The position numbers and the translations under genes are program-made. 64,000 nucleotides of DNA, from contig NC_065921.1 of assembly GCF_024586455.1 (NCBI RefSeq), positions 45,530,574 to 45,594,573 on the forward strand. The letters are read 5' to 3'. Below the pieces are notes generated by a model that saw nothing but the letters and a program-made list of their open reading frames with translations, made no database searches and was not told the DNA's origin. The stretch comes from Bactrocera neohumeralis. Its lineage: Eukaryota > Arthropoda > Insecta > Diptera > Tephritidae. This document shows positions 10,945 to 22,475 of this stretch, piece by piece. Each line of letters opens with the position of its first letter. The stretch's first letter is position 1.

Positions 10945-13710
10945 CCCTTAAATGCCCACTGTATCTTTAAAGATACAACCATTAAATATCACCAATTTTC
11001 AATATTAATGATCTAAAAACATTAAAACACATGTCACTGCATGAAGAAAATATACACACTTCATAAAGGGTAATACTTCTACTAAATTTGTTGCAACTGA
11101 AGGCAAATTTGATAAGCAAAGTAAAAAAAACTATTTTTGTTAAATTAAATAAATCGCTTTTGTAATTTAAAATCTCCAGAACTATTTGCATTCTAGACCC
11201 GAAAATTTGTATACTGGTTCCGAAGAGAATTTTTCAACGATATATTTTTACTTGATTTTATTTTTCGCTTCCCTGCTGAATACGAGTGAATATAATGGTT
11301 GTATCTTTGAAGATACACTGGGCATTGCCGCACACTTTTTGTTTGATAAGCGCTCATATGTATTTGAAATGCAAAAGCACGTTAATTGCATTTATAACAT
11401 CATTTGAGTTAAGAACGCTGATGAGACAAGACGTTAAAGTTCGTGCACGTAAGATATATATTTTTCTAATCAATTTTATAATGGCCGATTATATAATAGT
11501 TGATGGAATCAAAATGTCCAATGCTGACGTGTGTGCTATATTGTGTGAAGAGATTGGTTATGAGAGTATTGATGATTTCGAGAGTGACTCTGATGATTTA
11601 ATAAAAACACAAAATGCAGACGCATCAATTCACAATGTTGCCGTTGTTGATGACCATTTTGAGGATGAAATAGATTTGTGAACATGATAAATGATGACGA
11701 TAATATAGGGATTGCTAGAGAAGCCGGGACTTCCGCAGGGTCAGATGAACCTATCGCCATGCGGGTTTCCTCAAATTTATTTCCTTCATTATTCAAAAAC
11801 TTGTCTGTGGATCCGAAGTTTTCTGAATTTGACAGGGTAATATGGAAAACAGGAAATGTTCAATATACCAATGCTGAAATTAGCTTTAGAGGCGATAGTA
11901 GCATATCCGATAATTTGAAGGCTTTGCAAACTCCTTTTCAGGTTTGATCATTCCTATTTCCAGAATCTTTGGAGCTCAAAATAGTTGAGGAAACTAAAAT
12001 TTACTCCGAACTTAATGAAGCTTTTAATTTTGATTTATTCGATTTACGTAAATTTATTGGTATCTTATTTTATATGTCTTACTTCAATCTCACGAGTACA
12101 AGAGATTATTGGTCTGAAAATGGCAACCATTGTGTTCCAATAATACAAACAACGATGACTAGGAATCGATTTGAAAAAATACTGCAATTCATCCACTGTA
12201 ATGAAAAAGAAAATGCTCCATCTCGAGACGATCCAAACCGCGATAGACTATATCTCATTAGACCTTAGATTGATACCCTAAACAGAACATTCGGTAGCAT
12301 ACCTAAGTTAGACCGATTGTGCGTTGATGAACAAATGTGCTCTTCAAAAATGAAAAGTTACATGAAGCAATATTTGCATAACAAGCCTAAGAAATGGGGG
12401 TTTAAATTATATGTCTTATGTGACTCCACCGGGTTTGCTTATAAGTTTGAAATTTTTTCCGGAGGACCTAACATATTACTCCAGGGCGAACCAGATTTGA
12501 AGTCATCTGCAAATATTGTTGTTGGACTTTTTCGTGAGGTTCCTCGTTATCAAAATCATATCGTTTATTTTGATAACTACTATACAACTGTGCCGTTGTT
12601 AGTATATTTACGATCTCAAGGTATACTTTCAATTGGGACTATTCGTCGCAATCGGATTAAAAACTGCAAACTTCCAAATGAGAAAGTAATGTCAAAATAT
12701 GAGCGTGGAACCAGCCGCGAATACGTTGCTTCAATTTACGGCGTCGATGTGACATCATTGTCATGGAAGGACAACAAGATTGTTAATCTTGTTTCAACTT
12801 ACATCGGTATGAAACCAATCTTGATGATTGGTCAAAACGAAGATTTACCTGCAGCATCTTCCTCCATAAAACGTTACGACAAAAAGGACAAGACATTCAA
12901 AATGATTTCCTGCCCAGAAATAATTAAAGAGTACAATCGTCATATTTGTGGCGTAGATTTACTTGACAGCTGTATGGGTCGTCATAAAATCACGATGAAA
13001 AGTCGTAAATGGACCAACAGAATGTTTTATCACTTACTAGACTTAACATGTGCTAATGCATGGATTCTGTACAAACGAATTAATAAGAATCGCCTCGGAT
13101 ATAAAGAAATGCGTCTTATTGATTTTAAGTTAGAAGTCGCGGATTCCCTATTTAGTTTAAAATCTTTTGAAGCCCCTAAACGTGGGCGTCCTAACCTCCA
13201 GCCGTTTTTAGAGGAAAAAAAGAGGAAACCGAATTCTTCTGTAGCTTTATCAAAATACAGCCGATTGGACATGACGGATCACTGGACTACAATGGGGAAA
13301 AAGGCAGATGTAAGTATCCAAATTGTTCGGGACAAACAAAAATGTTTTGTTCTAAATGTAAAGTAAATTTATGTATGACATCAGAAAAAAATTACTTTTA
13401 TAATTATCACCATTTTTAAGATATAATAAGTTTTCTTTACCAATACATAAGTGTATTAATGTAAAACGACTATATAAAAAAAAATTTTCCAAAACACTTT
13501 TGTTTAGTAAGTTATGCACTAAATATTATATTATTTTATACGAACATTTATGAAATATGAATACATTTTTAATAAATTACTTTCCTTGCAATATAAGCCG
13601 CATTTTAATCGTTTGAATACAAAGTTTAGCTCATTTGGGTATTGGAGTAAAAAATTAAGGGAATGCCCAGTGTATCTTTAAGGCTACGACCATTATTTTA
13701 AAATAAAATT
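10945..13710 (+). mobile_element. piggyBac-type DNA transposon
   Basis: The left end reads CCCTTAAATGCCCACTG from 10945. Related blocks occur inverted at 11295-11326 (ending ACTGGGCATTGCC) and direct at 13655-13695 (TTAAGGGAATGCCCAGTG). Each sits beside a near-palindrome, GTATCTTTAAAGATAC. CCC next to TTAA/CTAA is the usual piggyBac terminus. The right-hand block is in the same orientation as the left one, so it may be subterminal and the exact right boundary is uncertain. A broken transposase fills the middle. Confidence 0.65.
11481..13423 (+). pseudogene. piggyBac transposase (DDE_Tnp_1_7 type), broken
   Basis: This cut-and-paste transposase would excise and insert at TTAA. Reading from ATG 11481 there is an acidic N-terminus, a frameshift near 11680, an in-frame TGA near 11945 and a TAG near 12266, then a long open stretch. 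The catalytic aspartates are present: CVDEQMC (near 12326), YFDNYYTT (12572) and GVDLLDSCMG (12956). Near 13305 a final frameshift hides the C-terminal Cys-rich zinc finger. In the shifted frame it reads KGRCKYPNC, then CSKCKVNLC and a final HH, ending near 13420. Domain order and length match a full piggyBac protein of about 600 residues, inactivated by four lesions. Confidence 0.88.
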
Positions 13711-13899
13711 CTCTGAAAGTAATTTTTTTCAAAAAATCGTCGAAGAAACCACGTTCCACATATATTCGTTACTGTAATTTTGCGCGCCTACTTTTTTGAA
13801 ATTTATTTTCGTTTTTGCGGTTAATTTGAATTTTTTTTTTTGTAGGCAAACAAAACAAGATTGGAATGACTAGTTATGTAGAATAATATATTGAAACAT

Positions 13900-14345
13900 A
13901 GCTTGTGCAGTTTGTATGGAAGCTATATGCTATAGTAACCCGATCTGAACAATTTTTTCGGAGATTATCTTATTACCTTAAGCAGTAATCCATGTCAAAT
14001 TTCGTGAAGATACCACGTCAAATGTGAAAGTTTTCCATACAAGAACTTGATTTCGATCGTCCAGTTTGTATGGCAGCTATATGTATGTATATTATAGTGG
14101 TAAGATTTCGACAGTTCCGACAAATGAGCAGCTTCTTGAAGCGAAAATTACAAAACAATATCTTAAAAACTCAGGGAATAATTCGTATATATACAGACAG
14201 ACGGACAGACAGATAGTCGGACATGGCTAAATGGACTCAGCTCAGAATACTGATCATTTATATATATACTTTATAGGGTCTCCGACGCTTCCTTCTGAGT
14301 GTTACAAACTGTGTGACAAACTTAATATACCCTGTTTAGGGTATA
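13900..14345 (+). repeat. Dispersed fly repeat ending in an ATACCCTG-GGGTAT hairpin
   Basis: The stretch contains duplicated TTTGTATGGAAGCTATATG and GTTTGTATGGCAGCTATATG segments, a GACAGACGGACAGACAG tract and the tail AATATACCCTGTTTAGGGTA, which can fold. This structure is typical of a non-coding dispersed repeat in higher flies. It ends directly against the immunoglobulin exon fragment. Confidence 0.55.
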
Positions 14346-14352
14346 AAAAGAT

Positions 14353-14545
14353 TAAAAGTCCAAACTGGTGACCGAAGGACAAAATCTCAAAGTAAGCTGT
14401 TATGCCGAAGGTTTTCCACAACCAACCATATATTGGAAGCGTGAAGGCAATTCAATTATGCCTGCGGGTGGACAAAAGCTAGCTGGATCAACATTGCGCA
14501 TCAAGGAGGTGCACCGACTTGATCGTGGCGCTTATTACTATATGT
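14353..14545 (+). pseudogene. Immunoglobulin (I-set) domain exon fragment of a host gene
   Basis: The frame shows an I-set Ig domain of the kind found in fly neural adhesion molecules (lachesin/amalgam-like). The B strand is VTEGQNLKVSC with the first disulphide Cys, then FPQPTIYWKREG with the invariant Trp, an STLRIKEV E strand, and DRGAYYY where DxGxYxC is expected. The second disulphide Cys is read as Tyr, and the sequence then turns into TATGTATGTATG repeat, which could be a splice donor. Upstream, a stop codon and the end of a dispersed repeat abut the domain, with no clear acceptor. It therefore looks like a truncated or transposed copy of an exon. The parent gene cannot be named. Confidence 0.6.
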
Positions 14546-14629
14546 ATGTATGTGTTTCTCTGTTTGTTAATTTTTTGACATTCTCCTTTGTTAGTTATTA
14601 TATTCAATTAAATTTGATTTACTCGTACA

Positions 14630-14760
14630 AATAACAGAGAACGTATAATATAGAGAAGGTTCAACTACGGACAAGCGTGTGAACTGTCAAGACCCATGAA
14701 TTTTCTATTAGTGGATTTCACCACTTTTGGCTCGGCAGGAGAAATTTTAACAGAAATGAG
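14630..14760 (-). repeat. Dispersed repeat, inverted copy of 21365-21475
   Basis: Read on the minus strand it shares GTGGTGA, ATCCACTAATAGAAAA, GAACCTTCTCTATA and ACGTTCTCTG in the same order with 21365-21475. No coding content is seen. Confidence 0.6.
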
Positions 14761-15267
14761 TGAACAGAGCTGAGCATTGAATGAAAATTATGCTCAGAAA
14801 TATACATTGGTTTTACAGACGCATGTTGGCCTTTCGGCTTATATTTTTATACTTTTACATGCTATCATATCAATTGATATGAATATAATTTTGCGAATTT
14901 TTGTGAATTCATGCATATATGTATATAATATTTGTAGTTAATGGCCAAATGAGCTACTTTTTAAACATTCCTTATCTTTGATTATATATATATGTATATA
15001 TTATATTATATAATTTCGTATGCATGTATGTATATATGCTATATACACATATGAAATATTATCGTAATATCCTAAAAACATAATATATTACCATAATAAT
15101 ATATGAAATCATACCTCTTATCATTTAAAGTATTCATACACATCTATCCTGCATATATGCATGCATGTACAAATCAATTTTAAATCAAGATATTATCATT
15201 TATCAGTAATATAAAAAGCGCGCGCTTCTCTACATTTACGTACACACAAATGTATGTATGTATCAAA
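14761..15267. other. AT-rich, no gene recognised
   Basis: Dominated by ATATGTATA-type simple sequence. Confidence 0.6.
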
Positions 15268-16294
15268 CAAGTAAGGAAGGGCTAAGTTCGGGTGTCACCG
15301 AACATTTTAAACTCTCGCATGATAAAGTGATAATCGAGATTTCATTATACGTCATTTACATATTTTTCAAATACCGTATTTGTGTAAAGTTTTATTCCGC
15401 TATCATCATTGGTTCCTAATGTATATACTCGTATTATACACAAAAAGGCATCAGATGGAATTCAAAATAGCGTTATATTGGAAGAAGGCGTGGTTGTGAA
15501 CCGATTTCACCCATACTCACATATCATCAGGGTGCTAAGAAAATATTATATACCGAATTTCATTGAAATCAGTAGAGTAGTTCCTGAGATATGGTTTTTG
15601 GTCCATAAGTGGGCGAGACCACGCCCATTTTGAATTTTTTAAAAAAGCCTGGGTGCAGCTCCCTTCTGCAATTTCTTCCGTAAAAGTTAGTGTTTCTGAC
15701 GTTTTTTGTTAGTCAGTTAACGCACTTTTAGTGATTTTCAACATAACCTTTGTATGGGAGGTGGGCGTGGTTATTATCCGATTTCTTCCATTTTTGAACT
15801 GTATATGGAAATGCCTGAAGGAAACGACTCTGTAGAGTTTGGTTGACATAGCCGTAGTCTTTTCCGAGATATGTACAAGAAACTTAGTAGGGGGCGGGGC
15901 CACGCAACACGTCCAAATATGCCCCTCCCTAATATTTACTTTAATATCTTTATTTATGGCTTAGTTATGACACTTTATAGGTTTTCGGTTTCCGCCATTT
16001 TGTGGGCGTGGGCGTGGCATTTTGCCCATCTTCGAACTTAACCTTCTTATGGTGCCAAGGAATACGTGTACCAAGTTTCATCATGATATCTCCGTTTTTT
16101 CTCAAGGTACAAGCACGGACGGACGGACGGACAGACGGACAGACAGACATCCGGATCGACTCTACTCGTCACCCTGATCACTTTGGTATATATAACCCTA
16201 TATCTGACTCTTTTAGTTTTAGGACTTACAAACAACCGTTATGTGAACAAAACTATAATACTCTCTTTAGCAACTTTGTTGCGAGAGTATAAAA
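15268..16294 (+). repeat. Non-coding dispersed repeat (family T1), longest copy
   Basis: It starts AAACAAGTAAGGAAGGGCTA and ends with TTGTTGCGAGAGTATAAAAA. The inner ends ACTCTCGCA (15311) and TGCGAGAGT (16280) are inverted repeats. The body contains GTGGGCGTGG segments and a GGACGGACGGACGGACAGAC tract near 16115. Related copies lie at 27644-28100, 35330-36086, 37030-37300, 56640-56880 and 57835-58640. No protein is encoded; the frames here are low-complexity shadows. The inverted ends suggest a non-autonomous DNA element. Confidence 0.6.
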
Positions 16295-16695
16295 ATACAA
16301 ACATTCTTCTGGAAAAACAACAACAGTCTCAAAAGTCATCATACATACTTACAATATGAGTACACATGTAAATATGTGCGTATGACATTCCCACACAAAC
16401 AATGCATACACAACATACATACTTTCAAAAAGAATATTCGATTCATTCGTAAAAGCAGACGCCATTACATCTTCCCGAGCATGCCTTGCCTACAAGCGTT
16501 TTTTCCCGACGATTTCAAAAGCTAAAAATCATAAATTGAATATATTTCTGAAATGTATGGGAAGGAAAAAGTGACAACCTCGGAAATATAAGTATTAAAA
16601 AATATTAGAATAAAATAGACAACATAGTTTATTTGTCGAATTTCAAGTCTAGAAATTTTTCAAAGAAAATATTCAATATTCTTCTGATTTTTGTG
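16295..16695. other. No gene recognised
   Basis: AT-rich sequence without recognisable coding or repeat structure. Confidence 0.5.
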
Positions 16696-16697
16696 TA

Positions 16698-16928
16698 CAG
16701 TCAATCCCGGTTAAATAGTACTCCGCTTAAATGAAAATCAAATCCCTCCCTCATCACTCTTACAGCCTATATTATATCTTGCTGCATCTCACGATTTGTT
16801 TTTTGAAATACCTAGAAATTACTGTTTTAAGTACGACTCACTCTGCTTATGTACCATATTACATTTTTATTTTTAACTAACTATAAATATCTGTATCTTT
16901 GATTGTGGCACATAACCAGGATTGACTG
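16698..16928. mobile_element. 231-bp MITE with pogo/Tigger-like TIRs
   Basis: The left end is CAGTCAATCCCGGTTA (16698-16713). The right end at 16913-16928 is its reverse complement with one mismatch. TA dinucleotides at 16696-16697 and 16929-16930 are the expected target duplication. CAGTCAA termini are typical of the pogo/Tigger branch of Tc1/mariner. The interior codes for nothing. Confidence 0.85.
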
Positions 16929-17030
16929 TATTTGTCAAAGAATGTAAAAAATATTTTGTAATTCTGAAATATTTTTACGCAGCTGCGTCGATATGTATGC
17001 AAGCTCACACACAAACATACATATTTACGC

Positions 17031-17090
17031 TGGTTTGTAGGCGAAGCTGTACAGCGGCAAGGAAAGCGGTGACAATCGGCGGCCATTCGT
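17031..17090. repeat. Dispersed block shared with 3800-3850 (inverted)
   Basis: It contains GTTTGTAGGCGAAGCTG, ACAGCGGCAAGG and GTGACAATCGGCGGCC in the same order as the reverse complement of 3800-3850, with a few small gaps. Confidence 0.6.
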
Positions 17091-17451
17091 TTATTTTTTT
17101 CGGCACAGCTCATTGGTTGTCCGTGACAAACAATGGCTGTATATACATACATACATTCATATTTACATACAAAGTTGTGTGTAGACAAATTTACAAACAT
17201 TATGCGAATGATTCTTTCAAATTTGTTTACATGAACACAAATTTACATACATATGCAGTCACCGACTAAACCTCGTACTGAGCAGTTAAGTTAGCGTCTT
17301 TCTCTGAGTTTACAGCTATTCATATAGCTCTCTTTTGGTGTTCTTTTTTTTTTTGCACTACGGTCTGCTTACCTAAGTAACGCGATTAATACTTATTTTA
17401 AGTGAGAAATATAATCAAATAGTTATATCAGTGTATTATAATTTTTCCACT

Positions 17452-18722
17452 ATGCCCCCGGCGGGCTTCCAGTTCGGGGACAACAGGTTTGCTGCGCTGC
17501 TTTTCCTGACTTACCGCCAATAAAAAGTGATGACCCAAAGTATATTGTGATTAAATCCGACGAGAATTCTACACCCCTTTCGAAGGTTTCTTGTTTTCGT
17601 GTTTACAATGCCTTACTTACCGTGAGCAAAGATATAAAAACGAAATGTCTTTTCAACATTGGCGCTGTTAGCGCTAGCTATCATCAACATCTTAATTGTA
17701 ACAAAGGCACCATTTATGCACCGTTTTTAAACAATGTGCCTGAAAGCGAAATAATAGAAGGACTGAGTTCTTACGAAGTTTCCGCGGTTTATAAGTTCAC
17801 TTGCAAAGTTGAAGGTGTTATAAAGCCTACTGGTGTTATGCTAATATCATTCAACAAAATAAACATCGCATGGAGGATGACCTCTGTGCGACCTTACGTG
17901 CCTAATCCAATGCGCTGCAGGTCATGCCAAAAATTGGGTCATACGCAAAAACATTGTAAGGGTTCCCTAACATGCGAAATTTGCAATTTCCCTTCTCCAC
18001 ACGATAATGACTGCATCCGAGTTATGTGTGCGAATTGTTCTGGCGAGCATCGTTCTTCGGACTATACGTGTCCAAAGTATATGCAAACCAAAGAAATTTT
18101 AAAAATAAAGACACTAGAAAAGTGCAGTATGCACGAAGTCCTTAAAAAGTATAGAGGAAATACTTCCCTCCCTTCCCTCACTGCTAGCTTTGCACATGTG
18201 CTTCAACCTACAAAAGAGGTATCCTCTGTATCCAACACACCAACAAAAATTTCAGCCATCATCAATTCCACAAAATCTAAAAATACTCATAGAATTACCG
18301 ACAATGACTTGCCTAGTACATCAAAACAAAACGCAGAGGTCACCTCTGCACCCAACTCATCAATAAACTCTTTAACTAGAAAAAATCACTCATCAAACGC
18401 CAACAACAAACATATTTCCATCAACAAGCCTGCATCGATCAGTTCAGACTACAACAACGTCTCACATTCAGCTAAAAACATCAGCGACAAATGTACGCAA
18501 CAAGCCTCTTTCTTAAATCCCAAACTTATCAGTCCAACAACAGCCTCTCTCATTTCTAACTTAAGCAACTCCTTAAACTCGCTTAATAAATATACTGACT
18601 TCAACAACACTACTACCAATACTACCGTGCAGTCTAATCCACCTAATCACGAAAATCTCTTTCCAACAACAAGCAATTCCAACGATAATCAATACTCTAC
18701 TCAACATACTGAACAAATATAA
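17452..18722 (+). pseudogene. I-type LINE ORF1 with three zinc knuckles
   Basis: ORF1 packages the element RNA. It starts at ATG 17452 (MPPAGFQFGDNRFAAL), shifts frame near 17503, and then stays open for 391 codons from about 17547. A gag-like RNA-binding region leads into three CCHC knuckles: CRSCQKLGHTQKHC, then CEICNFPSPHDNDC, then CANCSGEHRSSDYTC. After these comes a long Ser/Thr/Asn-rich tail with no domain. Length and order match ORF1 of I/Jockey-type elements. The single early frameshift is the only clear lesion. Confidence 0.75.
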
Positions 18723-18868
18723 ATTGACTCTGAATAAATACGCTTAGCTTTTACTCTCTTTTGAACTAGTACTCAATTGGTGACACTCAGCTTCAACTGA
18801 CTGCTCATATGAGTTGATATTCTAGCTCTCTTCTGTTTCCCTTTTTCTTTTTTTCCTACATAGATCTT

Positions 18869-20703
18869 ATGATTCCATCATTGCAATGGAATTTAAACGG
18901 CTACACTAATAATTACAATAGCTTCAATTATTAATACAAGATCATGCCCCAGCTATTATACTCTTAAATGAAACTCACATCTCTTTCAACTTGTCGGCTT
19001 TTACTCCTAAGCAGTACATTGGCTTGTTTCACAACCTTCCACATATTAGCACAGGTAAAAGAGGTATTGCGATTCTCATAAGAAGAGATATTCCACACAA
19101 AATTAATGCCATTCAATCCAACTTGCTGGCTATGTCGATCGAAATTATCTTAGTTAAAAAATCACCATTATCTGCACCTATATTGCACCAGATGAACATT
19201 TTACCAGTACAGACATCCTGCAATTAATCAACCAAGCTTCTACTCCTTTAATTTTCGCTGGTGATTTTAATGCATGGAGTCCACTATGGGGCTCTCCAAT
19301 AGCCAACAAGAGGGGCAAATGCATTGAAGACGCTTTACTTTTCTCTAACTTAATATGTTTGAATAACGGATCCGCACACACTTTTCCACTCACTCCACTT
19401 TTTCCCATGTAGATCTTACAATGTGCACCGACACATTTGCCACAGAGTGCGAATGGGGTATACTCGACCACCTGCATGGAAGCGATCACTTCCCCATTGT
19501 ACTAAAATTGCACCTAGGTTCAACAACTAAAAACCACAAAATAAATAAGGTATTCAAAACTGAATACGCTGATTGGGAGAAGTTTCAGACACATTGCGAG
19601 ATAAATGGCAATAATATCCCAATATCTGACAACCCTAACCAAGAAAGTGCGAGGTTAACAAAAATTATCCGTTCAGCAGCGAATGTTAGCATTCCTCATA
19701 CAAAGCCAACAGCAAGTTCAAAGAGTGTTCCTTGGTGGAATAAAGAAATCGCTGAATTGCGGGCAAAAAAACAGACAGCTTGGTATGAATCCAAACGCGC
19801 TCGATCACTAGTCAACTTAATATCTTTCAGGAAAGCCAATGCTCTTTTCCGTCGTTCCGCGAAACAGGCCAAGCGTGAATGTTTTCAGGATTTCACAAGC
19901 AAAATAAATCCTTCGTCTAGTCCTAAGTTAATATGGAACGCTTTAAAAAAAACTTTCTGGAGTGCCTAGAAATCTAACCATTCAATGCGTAAAGGGGCCA
20001 ACAGGTTTGGTAACCAATCCATCCGATATTTCCGAGTTATTTGCAAACCACTATTCTGAAACAAGCTCAGATATTTCATTCAGCACACAGTTTCAAACCT
20101 CTAAAACCACCACAATGTCCGACACTTCCTACTCTGTCTCCCCTCTTTCTTTTTCTGTTAAACAAATAGAAATCAGCATTTCACTGTCTGAATTCGAGTT
20201 CGTTGCATCTACCGTTAAGGGTAAGTCCACGGGGCAAGATAAAATTTCTTATCCAATTATCAGACATATGCCAAAAAGTCTCAAGCTCCGATTGGTAAAG
20301 CTTTATAACAAAATTTTCAGTACTGGTGTCTACCCCCAATTTTGGAAAACGTCCTGTGTTATACCAATACTTAAACCACACAAATCCTCCGATGAACTTA
20401 AATCGTATAATCTACTCGTCAACAGTTCCAACTAGCGCAATGAAGACATATACTCGATTAAGGATTGGACACACTATCATAACACACGCCCACTTACTAT
20501 CGGGTAAAAGCCCATCCATTTGCCCCCTTTGCGATGACACCGCTTCTATCAAACACTTACTCACACTCTGTCCGATGCTTCACCCAACAGCCCACAACTT
20601 TGGCAACATTGATCTCATAAAACTACTAAGTGAACCTTCAGAAAAAAACGTGATGATTGTATATAGATTCTTAAAAACCAACGATTTGTTACAATATATT
20701 TAA
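18869..20703 (+). pseudogene. I-type LINE ORF2 with RT core deleted
   Basis: The start is ATG 18869, with LQWNLNGY as the endonuclease N-terminus. The endonuclease continues through PLIFAGDFNAWSPLWGSP (near 19250-19300) and HGSDHFPIVLKL (near 19480) with frameshifts. A linker at 19421-19969 leads into early RT (KGKSTGQDKISYPIIRHMP, then PQFWKTSCVIPILKPHK). At about 20400-20425 the sequence jumps straight to the C-terminal signature TRLRIGHTIITHAHLL and the CPLC-x-H-x-C block. RT palm motifs including YADD, and any RNase H, are gone, so the copy cannot make active RT. Confidence 0.75.
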
Positions 20704-20865
20704 GCAACTTACATATTTACTAACCCTTAGCAAATATAATTTTTCACCAAGTTATAATTACAAGACGGCTGAAGGCCTCGTAGCCAGTGCTGCGTTTATG
20801 TATTTATATAATAAAACTCTTTTTGTTATATGAATTATTATAAATAAATAAATAAATAAATACAT

Positions 20866-22470
20866 ACATATGTGAATATGTGAACTTTATGCGTACGGTT
20901 TTTAAAATCTGTTTACATGCACACATAATTATATGACCTTTAAGATTTTAGCAAAGCGGGATTTTATCGAAAAAAATTTTTATCATTACGGGTATGGTTT
21001 TTAAAAATCTGTCTATATGTATGTACATATAATTGCAACCATATGCGAATATGTGCGTCGGCTTGGTCTTCAAAATGTTATCAAAACCTCTAATGCCCGA
21101 TATACATATGTACATGTATCTATATTTATTTAGGTAATGATGGAAATATGACTTTATTATAAATTCCAACAGATTTAATGGAATTTATCATTAAATAGGT
21201 CAAATTGCGAATACATATGCATGTACATAGATAAGTTTGTTATCAAATACATACATATATGGAGAATATCTATAAATGATATCCATAGTCGTTTGCGTTT
21301 AAGCGTACATTTGTATACATTGAAATTAGTATCACTTTTCTCATTGAAATCCGCTAATAATATTTTTGTGGTGAGATCCACTAATAGAAAACTCAACCCC
21401 TTCAAAAAGAGGAACATTTTAACAATCGGTACACCCTGAACCTTCTCTATAAATGTACGTTCTCTGCAAATAATAAAAGCATGATATTATTTGAAATTTT
21501 TTTTTCTAATTTGCTTGGTACTTTTTGGGCAGATATCAGACTAATAAAATGTATTACAATTGTTCATATTACGTTTGAAAGTTAATTATACGAACCGGAT
21601 CTGAAACTTTAAAAAGTGATATTTTAGCTTACAAATAATTTATTTAGTAAATAAAAATAAATATCAAGCTAATTTTAAATACCTGGAGAGGAAATATGCT
21701 ATACTTCCGCTTATAATTATGAAATTACATATGTATGTTATCTGAGTTCGACATGTGTGTGAGAAGCGATTGGATGATTGGAGAATCTATAACTAATTGC
21801 TTTCCATTAAAATGCAAAACGTAAATGATAGAATATATTCTATACACAACATTTTTTTCTTCCTGACTGGTTGGTTGGTTTTCCTGTTAACCAGATTACA
21901 AACAAGGTTTGTTGTTTTTTGCTGTTTAATACATACATACCATCTATAAAAATTCTATAAAGCCTTACTGAAAAAGCCAAATATCTCGAGAAGTAATAAT
22001 GATAGCGATTTTGACCTTAAACCTTTTTTATAGCAAATACAATTTCCTACAAATTTGTGATTTAAATTTTTTCAATAGCTCCTGTCATTTACGAGATATA
22101 TACAAAAATATGCGAATTTCATGGAAAAATCAGGTTTAGAGCCCCGTACTACCTCCCCTGTGTGAGTTACGACTTTGTTACACTGGGCACTTTTGTAGAG
22201 TGAACAATTATGAGAAATATGAGTCTAAAGTCAAAGCGATGCCATAAAATACCTCTGATCTGTAGGAATTTAAAGATAAAAACTCACGATTGTAGTGTAT
22301 TTTCTATGGACAATTTTTACAGGCCTTGGTCCAGTTCTTAATGATAATAATAAGGGCAAAAATTTTCAGAAAATTTTTATATGCTATTTCCAAGAAAATT
22401 TCGTGACGGGACTGAAAAAAATTAATAGTTCAAAAAACAAAAACACCCTAATCTATCTACTTCTTCTATC
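20866..22470. other. No gene recognised
   Basis: AT-rich and microsatellite-like; it includes the repeat at 21365-21475. Short frames here show no motif. Confidence 0.5.
21365..21475 (+). repeat. Dispersed repeat, inverted copy of 14630-14760
   Basis: It shares GTGGTGA, GATCCACTAATAGAAAA, TGAACCTTCTCTATA and ACGTTCTCTG with the minus strand of 14630-14760. Confidence 0.6.
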
Positions 22471-22475
22471 TTCTA

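Larger units (their letters stand above)
17275..20865 (+). mobile_element. I-type LINE, copy 1, internally deleted
   Basis: A 5' leader is followed by ORF1 (from 17452) and ORF2 (from 18869). The 3' UTR contains GCTGAAGGCCTCGTAGCCAG and ends in an (AAAT)n tail at about 20843-20862. The second copy on the minus strand (29105-31250) has the matching 3' end. The RT core and RNase H are missing. Confidence 0.75.

Noticed and set aside
15965..16292. Cys/Arg/Thr-rich frames on both strands
   Set aside because: They come from the GGACGGACAGAC tract inside a T1 repeat and are low-complexity shadows.
16877..17269. Overlapping frames on both strands
   Set aside because: They span a MITE end and a dispersed repeat, with no motif or codon signal.
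20840..20865. AAAT-repeat run as a candidate CRISPR or satellite array
   Set aside because: It is the 3' tail of a LINE; there is no spacer-repeat structure anywhere in the window.
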